Assembly: GCA_035524895.1 (NCBI GenBank)
Contig: DATLFI010000387.1
Coordinates: 1-21,435 of the forward strand
Source of the DNA: DATLFI01 sp035524895
GTDB lineage: Bacteria; Acidobacteriota; Thermoanaerobaculia; Multivoradales; Multivoraceae
DNA length: 21,435 nt
Reading direction: 5' to 3'
Under the pieces are notes generated by a model. It saw nothing but the letters and a program-made list of their open reading frames with translations. It was not told the origin of the DNA and did no database searches. Of this stretch, positions 1 to 7,792 are shown in pieces; position 1 is the first letter of the stretch, and every line of letters begins with the position of its first letter. The position numbers and the translations under genes are program-made.

Positions 1-1074
1 CTAGTGGACTGTAACGGTTGAATGGTTAGTGGTGACCGGCTTGATGCGCTTGCCAGGATCGTTGTGCCTCCACTTGATCGGCTTGGCGCGCCTGTTGTAC
101 TGGTCGATGTACTTGGCGATGCGCTTTGCGAGGTCGGCGACTGAAGTGAAGATGCCGCGATGCAGAAGATCGCGAGCGATTTTCGAGAACCAGAGCTCGA
201 CTTGATTCAGCCAGGAGCTATAGGTCGGTGTGAAGTGGAAGTGGACATTCGGATGCTCGTCGAGGAAGCGTCTCACGGTTTTGGACTTGTGCGCGGAGAG
301 GTTGTCCAAGATGACGTGGATCTCCTTCCCGCTCTCTTGATGGGCGACGAGATCTTCGAGGAACGCGACGAACTCGGCGCTGGTATGTCGCTTCGTGGTC
401 TTGCCGAAGACCTCACCGCTGTGGGTGTCGAACGCTGCATAGAGCGAGAGCGTGCCGTGCCGCTTGTACTCGAAGCCGTGGCGCTCGGCGCGGCCCGGAG
501 ACAGCGGCAATCGCGGGTCCTTGCGATCGAGCGCCTGAATCGCCGTCTTCTCATCGATGCAGAAGACCGCGGCGCTCTGCGGAGGATTCATGTACAGACC
601 GATGACTTCGGCAGCCTTCTCCTCGAAGTCCGGATCGTTCGAGGCCATGTACCGTTCGAGCCGGTGTGGCTGGATGCCGTGTTTGCGCCAGGTTCTAGCG
701 ACGGCCATGTGGTGGATCCCCAGGGCCTTGGCCAAACGGCGAGTGCTCCAATGAGTCGAGCCGTCACGGGGAGACTCCTGGGTCCGGGCGAGGATCTTGG
801 CCTCGAGCTCGGGTGTGAGCACGTTAGCCCTACGGCCTTGGTATCGACCGTACAGCCCCGCCAGACCCTCCGCGAGAAAGCGCTTCTTCCACTTGCTGAT
901 GAAAGGAGCCGAACAACCCAACGCCTCCTGGATCATCGAGTACGTGGCCCCGTCCTCGAGCATGAGGAGCACCCGAGCGACGCGGGCATCGTCGGCGCGC
1001 CCCTTCCGGCTACGTGCTCGGCGCTCCAGCTCCTCTCGCTCTTCTACGTTCAACGCGACCGCTTGTCCTCTCAT
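1..1074 (-). CDS. IS630 family transposase
   Basis: This 357-residue DDE transposase would cut and join the ends of the surrounding IS630 element. The N-terminal ~110 residues form a helix-turn-helix/winged-helix DNA-binding region (SMIQEALGCSAPFISKWKKR type). The catalytic domain follows with D174 in FCIDEKT, D257 in VILDNLSAHK and E293 in NQVELWF. The last two acidic residues have 35 residues between them, in line with the DD34-35E spacing of the family. The frame is intact and of normal length, so the enzyme may be active. The stop codon TAG is not part of the element: T and A are the duplicated target and G is flanking DNA. The start ATG at 1074 sits next to the right inverted repeat. Confidence 0.93.
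   Translation of the reverse strand: MRGQAVALNVEEREELERRARSRKGRADDARVARVLLMLEDGATYSMIQEALGCSAPFISKWKKRFLAEGLAGLYGRYQGRRANVLTPELEAKILARTQESPRDGSTHWSTRRLAKALGIHHMAVARTWRKHGIQPHRLERYMASNDPDFEEKAAEVIGLYMNPPQSAAVFCIDEKTAIQALDRKDPRLPLSPGRAERHGFEYKRHGTLSLYAAFDTHSGEVFGKTTKRHTSAEFVAFLEDLVAHQESGKEIHVILDNLSAHKSKTVRRFLDEHPNVHFHFTPTYSSWLNQVELWFSKIARDLLHRGIFTSVADLAKRIAKYIDQYNRRAKPIKWRHNDPGKRIKPVTTNHSTVTVH
4..30. repeat. IS630 left terminal inverted repeat
   Basis: It pairs with 1090-1116. The outer 12 bases are identical in inverted orientation, and the inner part matches at scattered positions. The adjacent TA at 2-3 is the left copy of the target duplication. Confidence 0.85.
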
Positions 1075-1089
1075 GCGGAGGACAGTATC

Positions 1090-1116
1090 ACTAAACGACC
1101 ATCAGTTACAGTCCAC
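1090..1116. repeat. IS630 right terminal inverted repeat
   Basis: It is the inverted partner of 4-30, with GTTACAGTCCAC as its outer 12 bases, followed by the duplicated TA at 1117-1118. The transposase start codon (1074) lies just inside this repeat. Confidence 0.85.
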
Positions 1117-1122
1117 TAGGAG

Positions 1123-1209
1123 TGCCCCCGCCGGGGATCGAACCCGGATGGCCCCGCCAGAGGCGGTCGCGTGCAAGGCGACTGTGTTTTCCACTTTCAC
1201 CACGGGGCA
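1123..1209 (-). tRNA. Degenerate class II-like tRNA, UGC anticodon
   Basis: Read on the minus strand, most of a cloverleaf can be folded. The T arm is CCGGG-TTCGATC-CCCGG (1147-1131). The anticodon stem GTCGC/GCGAC is perfect, with loop CTTGCAC, giving anticodon UGC (1174-1172), nominally alanine. The D arm is GTG...CAC with a GG-containing loop. The variable region is about 18 nt and can form its own stem (CCGCC/GGCGG), as in Leu and Ser tRNAs; Ala tRNAs lack this. The acceptor stem is flawed: the 3' strand has five Gs but the 5' strand only four Cs, leaving a bulge or mismatches at the end. No CCA is encoded. It could be a pseudogene, an element-borne tRNA, or an unusual tRNA whose charging I cannot predict. 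Confidence 0.5.
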
Positions 1210-1247
1210 GAAGGAAGGCCCGCCGACGAACGGGGGGCTTCGCTTGT

Positions 1248-2288
1248 TCAGTTCTTCCGCTTCTTGTCGATGTTCATCTCCAGCGGAATCGTGTTCCCGT
1301 ACTTCGGGGCCACTCGATTCAGTCGATACTCGAATTCCTCGAAGTCATCGCAAGCTCGCATGAGGAAGATCGAGTTTGACAGAAGCTCCCTGAGCGCAGG
1401 GTGGCCGTAGTCCGGGGTGAGATGCTGGTGGTGCTTCCTCGGACGGTGGCCACTCTCGCCTCTTGGATTCCTCCGCTGAAGCTCCTTGCGGACGCCTGGG
1501 GCCAGACGGTCGTAGATGATGCTGTTGGTCCAATGGCCTACGTACTGCGGCTTCTGCTTTCCGAGTCTCGGGTACTCCAACCCCTTGAGGCGGAACAGCT
1601 CTCTATAGAACTCGTCCGGGAAGGTCCGCGTCCACTTCGCCCACTCGTCCGTCAGATATTTGTCGAGGATGATCTGCAGTGCTTGGCGGTCTCGGACTTC
1701 TTGGTATCCGGTCGCCTCGTCGACCAGCGCGATGATGCCGAGTCGCGAGAGTCCTCGCATCAGGATCTCGCACTGCTTCGCTACGGGCACCTGCGTCTTA
1801 GTCAGCGCTCCAGCGTCTCGCGCTCTCAGGTAGACCTCGCACACTTCAGGAAGGCACTCGGCGAGCAACCCCTCAGCCTCTGAGCCCGTCTCCGTTCTGA
1901 ATCTGACGGGATTCAGTACCGCCCTCAAGTCCTTGGAAATAAAGGGCTGTAGACTGTTGGCTTCCAGAAAAACCGGCAAGTCGGTCCCAGGGTACTTGCG
2001 CCCTCTCCAGCGCCGCCCTAAGCCTTTCATAACGCCGCGTGTCGAGAGAATCCGTTCGCCGCTCTCTAGCACGTAGCAGTGAATCTCCACGTCACCGAGC
2101 GTGACGACTCCTGAGTGAGTCGCCCTCGGCTTGAGCGAGCCCTCCTTCTTCCAGCGGGCTTCGGCGGCTAGACGGGAGATCTCGCTGCGCCTCTCATCCG
2201 AGAGCTTCTCTGCCCTTGCCCTTCCGCCCTTGGAAGCTCCGAGACGCCCGAGTTCGGCGGCATGCGGGTTCTTCTTCTGGTCATTCAA
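1248..2288 (-). CDS. P63C domain-containing protein, function unknown
   Basis: The protein is 346 residues from the preferred TTG start (2288-2286), which has an AGGAG ribosome site 8 bases upstream; the frame stays open further upstream to 2375. The N-terminus carries a basic, alanine-rich helix (AAELGRLGASKGGRARAEKL, then SDERRSEISRLAAEARW) seen at the start of many uncharacterised bacterial proteins. The second half, from about residue 190 (DEATGYQEVRDRQALQ, then DEWAKWTRTFPDEFYRELFRLKG), matches the P63C domain, which is found in phage and plasmid-borne genes and has no established activity. The C-terminus is basic (NIDKKRKN). The gene lies between the tRNA-like structure and a divergent transposase and has no obvious operon partner. 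Confidence 0.8.
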   Translation of the reverse strand: MNDQKKNPHAAELGRLGASKGGRARAEKLSDERRSEISRLAAEARWKKEGSLKPRATHSGVVTLGDVEIHCYVLESGERILSTRGVMKGLGRRWRGRKYPGTDLPVFLEANSLQPFISKDLRAVLNPVRFRTETGSEAEGLLAECLPEVCEVYLRARDAGALTKTQVPVAKQCEILMRGLSRLGIIALVDEATGYQEVRDRQALQIILDKYLTDEWAKWTRTFPDEFYRELFRLKGLEYPRLGKQKPQYVGHWTNSIIYDRLAPGVRKELQRRNPRGESGHRPRKHHQHLTPDYGHPALRELLSNSIFLMRACDDFEEFEYRLNRVAPKYGNTIPLEMNIDKKRKN

Positions 2289-2369
2289 TGGTCTGTCTCC
2301 TGGGCCCCGTGCCTTCCTGGGCAAGCATGAGAGCACAGAATGCCTGCCCGCGCAAGCGACATGCTCTTT

Positions 2370-2397
2370 TTGCACCAGGTATCAAGATAGCTATGCT
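2370..2397 (+). promoter_or_regulatory. Possible sigma70-type promoter for the IS1595-type transposase
   Basis: TTGCAC (2370-2375), a 16-base spacer and TATGCT (2392-2397) lie directly before the transposase ATG at 2406. No ribosome binding site separates them, so a transcript from here would be nearly leaderless. This rests only on consensus similarity. Confidence 0.3.
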
Positions 2398-2405
2398 GGT
2401 CCCCC

Positions 2406-3363
2406 ATGGCGAAGACGAAGTCCCCGATCCTCGAAGCCCTCCGGCAGGCCGCTAACGACGAATCCTCCGGGGTCGCGTTCCTCGAACAGCATCGCTGGGG
2501 AGTCGATTCCGCGTGCCCCCGCTGCGGCGATCTCGACGTCTACCAGATGGCCTCGAACGGGGGCGGTCGCGAGAAGAACTTTCGCTGGCGCTGCCGGGGC
2601 TGCAAGAAGATGTTCACGGTCCGGACCGGCACCGTGTTCGAGGAAAGCCGGCTGCCGCTGCGCGTCTGGGTGTACGCGTTCTGGCGTGCATGCGCGTCGA
2701 AGAAGGGCATCAGCGCTCTCCAGCTCGCCCGCGAGACGGAGATCACCCACAAGTCGGCGCTGTTCGTCCTGCGCCGCCTCCGTCACGGTCTCGGCGACGC
2801 GACGCCCTCTCGCAAGCTCGCGGGCACCGTCGAGGTTGACCAGACCTACCTCGGTGGTAAGCCGCGCAACAAAGGGAAGAACAAGCGCGGACGCGGCACC
2901 AAAAAGACGCCGGTGGTCGCGATGGCAGAGCGAGACGGAGACGGGCGTTTCAGGATGATGGACCGCATCACGGCGGACAAGATCCAGGATGCACTGGCAG
3001 AACACATCGACGAGAAGGCCCGGATCATCACGGACGAGCTGAGCGTCTACAACCGACTCGGCCAGAAGTTCGAGGGCGGCCACGAGTCCGTGAAGCACGG
3101 CGCGAAGGTGTACGTCCGCGTCGGGACCGAAGTGCACTCGAACTCAGTCGAGGGCGTCTTCTCGCTGTTCAAGCGGCGGCGTGATGGGGACCTTTCACAG
3201 CGTCTCCAAAAAGCACCTGCCGAACTACCTGAACGAGGTCGAGTTCCGGCCCAACACCCGGCGTCTCCACGACGGCGAGCGCGTCTCCCGCGCCATCAAG
3301 CAGGCGGACGGAAAGCGGCTGCAGTACCGGCGCAGCGTCGCTGCGCCGCCTTGGCTCCCGTGA
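2406..3363 (+). pseudogene. IS1595 (ISXO2-like) family transposase, frameshifted
   Basis: The first frame encodes an N-terminal zinc ribbon (C37-x2-C40 ... C63-x2-C66, WRCRGCKKMFTVRTGTVFEE) and then the ISXO2-like DDE domain (GTVEVDQTYLGGK, IITDELSVY, HSNSVEGVFSLFKR). At about 3174-3177 one extra C shifts the frame. Without it the text would read KRGVMGTFHSVSKKHLPNYL, the normal family continuation, which is found intact in the next frame and stops at 3361-3363. In the original frame the protein runs on as unrelated arginine/alanine/proline-rich sequence to 3794, antisense to hsdR. The catalytic region is therefore cut before its last helices and the copy is probably inactive. I could not find convincing terminal inverted repeats, so this may be a remnant rather than a complete element. 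Confidence 0.85.
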
Positions 3364-3530
3364 CGCCGATGGATCTCGTTCTCATCGAGTGGCTAGACTC
3401 CCACTGCTCGGTCAGCGCCGCCGCGAGGGCTGAAGCGGTCGCCCGGCGAGTAGGCCGTCAGCTGGCGGCGGGGCGATCCACCCGCCGAGGGTCGAGGCAT
3501 CGCCCACGAGATGGGCCGATTCCGGCGACC
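3364..3530. other. Short convergent intergenic region
   Basis: These 167 GC-rich bases separate the end of the broken transposase from the end of hsdR. I see no gene and no convincing intrinsic terminator (no GC stem followed by a T run on either strand). Confidence 0.5.
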
Positions 3531-6500
3531 TCAGCCGAGAACGTCGACGAGCTCCGCCACGATTCTCATCTCCCCCTCCTCGACGTCGTCGAAGACCATC
3601 GGCTGAAAGGACGCGTCGGTCGATCGGGGCTCGAGCGTGATCCGCCGATGCCTCCAGCTCTCGCCTACCGTCTCCTCCTTCTCGGAGCGGTAGACCTTCA
3701 CCGTGTACTGCCCGTACTCGGGATCGTGGATGTCTTGGTGCTGCGCCAGGACCGCCTGGTCGTTCCGGGTCCCCCCCTGGTGCAATCGCCATAGACACCA
3801 GGCGCCGTTGGGGATCCGGCGGTTCATGCTCTCTCCGAACACTTGGGCCACGAACAGCCCCGGTGAGGGTCGAGCCTTGCCGTCGAGAGCCACCCAGTCG
3901 AACTCCTCCGGGTTCTCGATCTCGTCCGCCTGCGGAACTTCGTCCACGGACTGCGACTGCGAGAACCGCCCCGCCGCGATCTTCAGGTCGTAGACGGGCA
4001 CCGCGTTGACGAAGGGCCGGACGTCCTCGGCCGGCACGCGCCGTAGGGGCGACGTCGCCGCTCCGCGAGTGCTCGGGCCCGGCGCGGACTCCTCCCCCGC
4101 CTGCGTCGAACGGATTCGCTCGTAGACCTCGTCCAGCAGCCGGCGGGTGAGGAACCGGCGGAGCTCATCGTCTTTGAAGACCAGGGTCACGAAGTCCGCG
4201 TTGTCCTCGTGGTGCTCGGCGAGGGTGTCCTCGAGCGCCTTGATGAAGACGTGAGCGAAGTTCGCCTTGTCGTTCGCGAGAGCGCTCATACGGATGTCGT
4301 CATCCGCCACCAGAGCGTTGCTGACCCCGGCGAGGAAGTCGTTGATGTGGAAGGGCAGGTCCACGCCGAAGCGCTGGTTGATCGCGTCGATGATCGTGGA
4401 GAGCTTCGCCTTCGGCGACTCCGCCTGCCCCGTGCCCGTCTCGCCCGGCCCAGGCAGCGTACCGGGCATATCCTTCTTCAGCTCGAGCTTGCCGTCGGCG
4501 TCCGTCTTGATCTTGATCGACGCCAGGATCACGTCGTCGTCGAGGTCGAGCGCCCCGCCGCTCTCGGAGCGCGGCAGCTTGCGCAGCAGCATCCGGCCGA
4601 AGGCGTAGAGCTTCTCGAGCTCTGGATCCTGGAACGGGACGACCTGGGCGAGGAAGCCGTAGAGGTTGCGATAGGCGACCAAGCGCGAGCGGAAGGCCTC
4701 CTGGAGCTCGTAACGCTCGTCGTCGCCGGCGTCGGGCCCGCCGAGCTCCCGGAACCGGTCGACGGCCGGGTCGAGCCAGGCGTTGAGCTGGGCGTGGGCC
4801 GACGGCTCGACGTCCTCGGGCATCTGGTAGAAGACGGCCGCGAAGGCGTCGACCTCGGAGGGCCTGAAGACGCCCGCCTCGACGAGCTCGTGGTGGAGCT
4901 CGTAGAGCCGCTGGGGATCGACCTCGTCGCCGGTGGTCGTCGACTCGTAGTAGTCCTGGAACGCCGCCAGGATCTCCTCGCGGTCGTTGACGAAGTCGAG
5001 GACGAAGGTGCGCTCCTTGCCGGGGAAGGTGCGGTTCAGCCGCGACAGGGTCTGGACCGCCTGAATGCCGGCGAGCCGCTTGTCGACGTACATCGAACAC
5101 AGCAGCGGCTGGTCGAAGCCTGTCTGGTACTTGTTGGCGACCAGCAGCACCTGGTAGGTGTCGGAGGCGAACTTCTCGCGGAGCTCGGTCTCCTTGATCC
5201 CCCGGTTCATCTGGACCTCCGTGTAGACCACGCCGGGGGCGTCGGGGTCCTCGACCTCGCCCGAGAAGGCGACCAGGCAGCGGATGGCGTGGTAGCCCTT
5301 CTTCTGGAGGTAGCCGTCGAAGCTGAGCTTGTACTTGACGGCCATCAGCCGCGAGCCCGTGACCACCATGGCCTTCGCGCGCCCGCCGAGTTGGTGGGCG
5401 ACCGAGCCGCGGAAGTGCTCGACGATGATCTCGGTCTTCTGAGCGATGTTCGTCGGATGCAGGTTGACGAAGCGGGTCAGCGCCGACGCGGCCTTCCGCT
5501 TGTCGAGCTGCGGGTCTTCCGCGATCGTCTTGGCCAGCCGGAAGAACCGCTTGAAGGTCACGTAGCCGAGGAGCACGTCCAGGATGAACTTCTCCTCGAT
5601 CGCCTGGCGCATCGAGTAGAGATGGAACGGCGCCGGCTTCCCGTCGGGACCCTTGTGGCCGAACATCTCGAGGGTCTTGTGCTTGGGGGTCGCGGTGAAG
5701 GCGAAGAAGCTCAGGTTGGGCTGCGGCCCACGCAGCAGCGCCGCCCGCAGCGCGAGCTGGTCGGGAGTCGACAGTTCCTCTTCGAGCTGCTGTTCGTTCA
5801 GCTTCTCTTCGAGCTGGCTGTCGGCGAGCAGCTCCTTGACGTTGACGGCCATCTCGCCGCTCTGCGACGAGTGCGCCTCGTCGACGATCACGGCGTATCG
5901 CCGGTCGGGCAGCCCCGCGACCTTGTCGCGGATGAAGCCGAACTTGTGGATGGTCGAGATGATGATCGGGACGCCGCTCACGAGCGCCTCGGCGAGCTGC
6001 TGAGAGTGTCTGTCGATCTTCTCGACCACCCCCTCCTTGTGGTCGAACTGGTAGATCGTGTCCTGGAGCTGACGGTCGAGCACCTGACGATCGGTGAGCA
6101 CGACGACCGAGTGGTAGATCTTGCGGTCCTGCTCGTCGTGGAGCGAGGCGAGCCGGTGCGCGATCCAGGCAATCGAGTTCGACTTCCCCGACCCCGCCGA
6201 GTGCTGCACCAGGTAGCTCGTGCCGGCTCCGTTGACCCTCGCCGCCGCCTCGAGCTTGCGCACGCAGTCGAGCTGGTGGTAGCGCGGAAAGATCATGGTC
6301 TCGCTCGACCACTTCTTGCCGGTGCCGGGATCGACGCCCGATTTCCGCTCGAGGTGGATGAAGCGACCGATGAGGTCGAGGAGACTCCTCCTCTCGCAGA
6401 CCTCCTCCCAGAGGTAGGCGGTGCGGTGCTTGCCCGCAATCGGCGGGTTGCCGGCGCCGTGCTCGTGCCCGCGGTTGAAGGGCAGGAAGTGGGTCTTCAC

Positions 6501-7172
6501 GCCACGCAGGCGCGTGGTCATCCAGACCTCGTCCGCGTCGACCGCGAAGTGCACGAGCACGCGCTGCTTGAACACGAAGATCGGCGCCTTCGGGTCGCGG
6601 TCGGTCCGGTATTGATGCTTCGCGCGCGAGGCCTTCTGGCTGGTCATCGCGTTCTTGAGCTCGCAGGTCACCACCGGTACGCCGTTGAGGCAGAGCACCA
6701 GGTCGAGCGAGTCTTCTTTCCGCTTCGGGTCGTGGTGGAGCTGGCGCGCCACGGTGAGGCGGTTCTGCTCGTAGAGCGTCCACAGCTCGGGGCTCTTCCG
6801 GCTGCCGGGCTCGAAGTGGGCCAGGCGGACCTCCCGACCGTAGAACTTGAACCCGTGGCGCAGAACCTCGAGCGAGCCCCGCTGCTCCATCACCTTGCAG
6901 ACCTCCTGGATCAGCAGCGGCTGGAGGTCGCTCTTGAGGATGGCGCCGAGCTTCTCCCAGGTCCTGGGCTGCGTGCTGCGGACGAAGTCGACGAGGAGGG
7001 ACGGGAACAGAGCGCGCTGTGGGTCGTAATCCCCGAGATCGGCGGGCTCGTAGCCGTGGGCGAGGAGGTGCGCCTCGATGGCGTCCTCGAATGCCTTCTC
7101 GGTGTGGACCTTGGTCACGGTGATGCGAGCCGATTGCCGCCTGCCGTCGGTACAAATGCCAGGGAACTGCAC
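3531..7172 (-). CDS. hsdR: Type I restriction enzyme R subunit with C-terminal S24/LexA-like peptidase domain
   Basis: This 1213-residue motor and nuclease subunit would translocate and cut unmodified DNA with HsdM/HsdS. In order: N-terminal HsdR nuclease domain with a PD-(D/E)xK centre (DLVLCLNG... CELKN, E171 and K173); SF2 translocase with Walker A HSAGSGKSN (K330) and DEAH box VDEAHSS (431-434); helicase C-terminal part (QTGFDQPLLCSMYVDKRL, LSRLNRTFPGK); helical region to about residue 1030. The last ~170 residues are unusual and read as an S24 peptidase: an AAG site (1066-1068) in DLKIAAGRFSQ, S1115 in VFGESMNRRIPNG and K1159 in YTVKVYRS. HsdR proteins usually end before such a domain. 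The start is uncertain: homology begins near residue 19 (GTG at 7118), and neither start has a strong ribosome site. It lies 98 bases after the DUF4411 gene. Confidence 0.93.
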   Translation of the reverse strand: MQFPGICTDGRRQSARITVTKVHTEKAFEDAIEAHLLAHGYEPADLGDYDPQRALFPSLLVDFVRSTQPRTWEKLGAILKSDLQPLLIQEVCKVMEQRGSLEVLRHGFKFYGREVRLAHFEPGSRKSPELWTLYEQNRLTVARQLHHDPKRKEDSLDLVLCLNGVPVVTCELKNAMTSQKASRAKHQYRTDRDPKAPIFVFKQRVLVHFAVDADEVWMTTRLRGVKTHFLPFNRGHEHGAGNPPIAGKHRTAYLWEEVCERRSLLDLIGRFIHLERKSGVDPGTGKKWSSETMIFPRYHQLDCVRKLEAAARVNGAGTSYLVQHSAGSGKSNSIAWIAHRLASLHDEQDRKIYHSVVVLTDRQVLDRQLQDTIYQFDHKEGVVEKIDRHSQQLAEALVSGVPIIISTIHKFGFIRDKVAGLPDRRYAVIVDEAHSSQSGEMAVNVKELLADSQLEEKLNEQQLEEELSTPDQLALRAALLRGPQPNLSFFAFTATPKHKTLEMFGHKGPDGKPAPFHLYSMRQAIEEKFILDVLLGYVTFKRFFRLAKTIAEDPQLDKRKAASALTRFVNLHPTNIAQKTEIIVEHFRGSVAHQLGGRAKAMVVTGSRLMAVKYKLSFDGYLQKKGYHAIRCLVAFSGEVEDPDAPGVVYTEVQMNRGIKETELREKFASDTYQVLLVANKYQTGFDQPLLCSMYVDKRLAGIQAVQTLSRLNRTFPGKERTFVLDFVNDREEILAAFQDYYESTTTGDEVDPQRLYELHHELVEAGVFRPSEVDAFAAVFYQMPEDVEPSAHAQLNAWLDPAVDRFRELGGPDAGDDERYELQEAFRSRLVAYRNLYGFLAQVVPFQDPELEKLYAFGRMLLRKLPRSESGGALDLDDDVILASIKIKTDADGKLELKKDMPGTLPGPGETGTGQAESPKAKLSTIIDAINQRFGVDLPFHINDFLAGVSNALVADDDIRMSALANDKANFAHVFIKALEDTLAEHHEDNADFVTLVFKDDELRRFLTRRLLDEVYERIRSTQAGEESAPGPSTRGAATSPLRRVPAEDVRPFVNAVPVYDLKIAAGRFSQSQSVDEVPQADEIENPEEFDWVALDGKARPSPGLFVAQVFGESMNRRIPNGAWCLWRLHQGGTRNDQAVLAQHQDIHDPEYGQYTVKVYRSEKEETVGESWRHRRITLEPRSTDASFQPMVFDDVEEGEMRIVAELVDVLG

Positions 7173-7270
7173 GAGATCTTGACAGATCCGCCGGGTTCAC
7201 TGCTTCGCAGCGGCGCCGTGTCCTTTCGTATGCCCGCTGCCAGATGCCCTGGCGATGTCCCGGATTTTGC

Positions 7271-7792
7271 CTACGGAAGGCCAGATGTCGCCGCGTGCGG
7301 AGCCGGCGCTCGGGGCGCGAGCACGAACCTCGCCCGCTCGATGCGCAGCATGACGAACGGGTTGATCACCCGGATCCCGAGGCCGATGCACACGTCGGGG
7401 ATCTTTACGCGCTTCGTCGTGCTCGAGGCGCGTTCGTGCGAAACGACCGTACGGCGCCAGGCCAGCGCGGCGCCGATCAGGTAGAAGTCGGCCGACTGGA
7501 AGAACTGCGCTTTGGCGGCCTCGAGGTACTCCTGCTGCTGGACCCACTCGCTCACTCGAGCGAGCGCGGCCAGCACCGCCTGATCGAGCGGCAGGAACAG
7601 GCCCTCGTCCCGGTCGCGGGCCCACTCGGCCAGATCGTCCTCTCCGGCCAGCAGCTCGTCGCGGACCGGCTCGATGCTGATCCCCTCTCCCCTCCTCTCG
7701 TCCAGCCAGTCCCAGAACGCTGGGCAGAAGTCGAACCCGTAGTGCAGGTTCTTGGCTGTGATGAAGACGTTGGCGTCGAGGAGGTACGCCAC
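7271..7792 (-). CDS. DUF4411 family PIN-like protein, probable toxin
   Basis: The protein is 173 residues from a GTG start at 7792 that shares its G with the TAG stop of the upstream gene (TAGTG). The N-terminus, AYLLDANVFITAKNLHYG, is the typical PIN-like opening with an acidic residue at position 6; a second acidic cluster is in QSADFYLIGAALAW, and the C-terminal KIPDVCIGLGIRVINPFVML is characteristic of DUF4411. PIN-fold proteins are usually metal-dependent ribonucleases. DUF4411 genes commonly follow an Xre/ImmA-IrrE gene and are predicted toxin partners (family knowledge, not shown here). Its place inside an hsd operon suggests either stabilisation of the RM locus or an abortive-infection back-up. 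The ribonuclease activity itself is inferred. Confidence 0.85.
   Translation of the reverse strand: MAYLLDANVFITAKNLHYGFDFCPAFWDWLDERRGEGISIEPVRDELLAGEDDLAEWARDRDEGLFLPLDQAVLAALARVSEWVQQQEYLEAAKAQFFQSADFYLIGAALAWRRTVVSHERASSTTKRVKIPDVCIGLGIRVINPFVMLRIERARFVLAPRAPAPHAATSGLP

Larger units (their letters stand above)
4..1116 (-). mobile_element. IS630-family insertion sequence, apparently complete
   Basis: Imperfect terminal inverted repeats bound a single transposase gene. The left end (4-30) and the reverse complement of the right end (1090-1116) share the first 12 bases, GTGGACTGTAAC, and about 21 of 27 overall. A TA dinucleotide lies just outside each end (2-3 and 1117-1118), within the context C-TA...TA-G. 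This fits the TA duplication of IS630 elements and their known preference for a CTAG target (family knowledge). The window begins at the first base of this target. The right end lies a few bases from the 3' end of a tRNA-like structure, so the element inserted just beyond that gene. Confidence 0.9.

Noticed and set aside
160..1119. Rightward open frame opposite the IS630 transposase
   Set aside because: It is the antisense shadow of an intact transposase and extends through the inverted repeat.
2289..3530. Complete IS1595 element with terminal inverted repeats
   Set aside because: I compared the sequence before 2406 with the reverse complement after 3363 and found no convincing matching ends, so only the broken transposase is reported.
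4209..7484. Very long rightward open frame (1091 codons) opposite hsdR
   Set aside because: It is antisense to well-conserved HsdR motifs, consists of repetitive Val/Leu/Glu/Arg/Asp-rich sequence without domains, and is a by-product of the high GC content.
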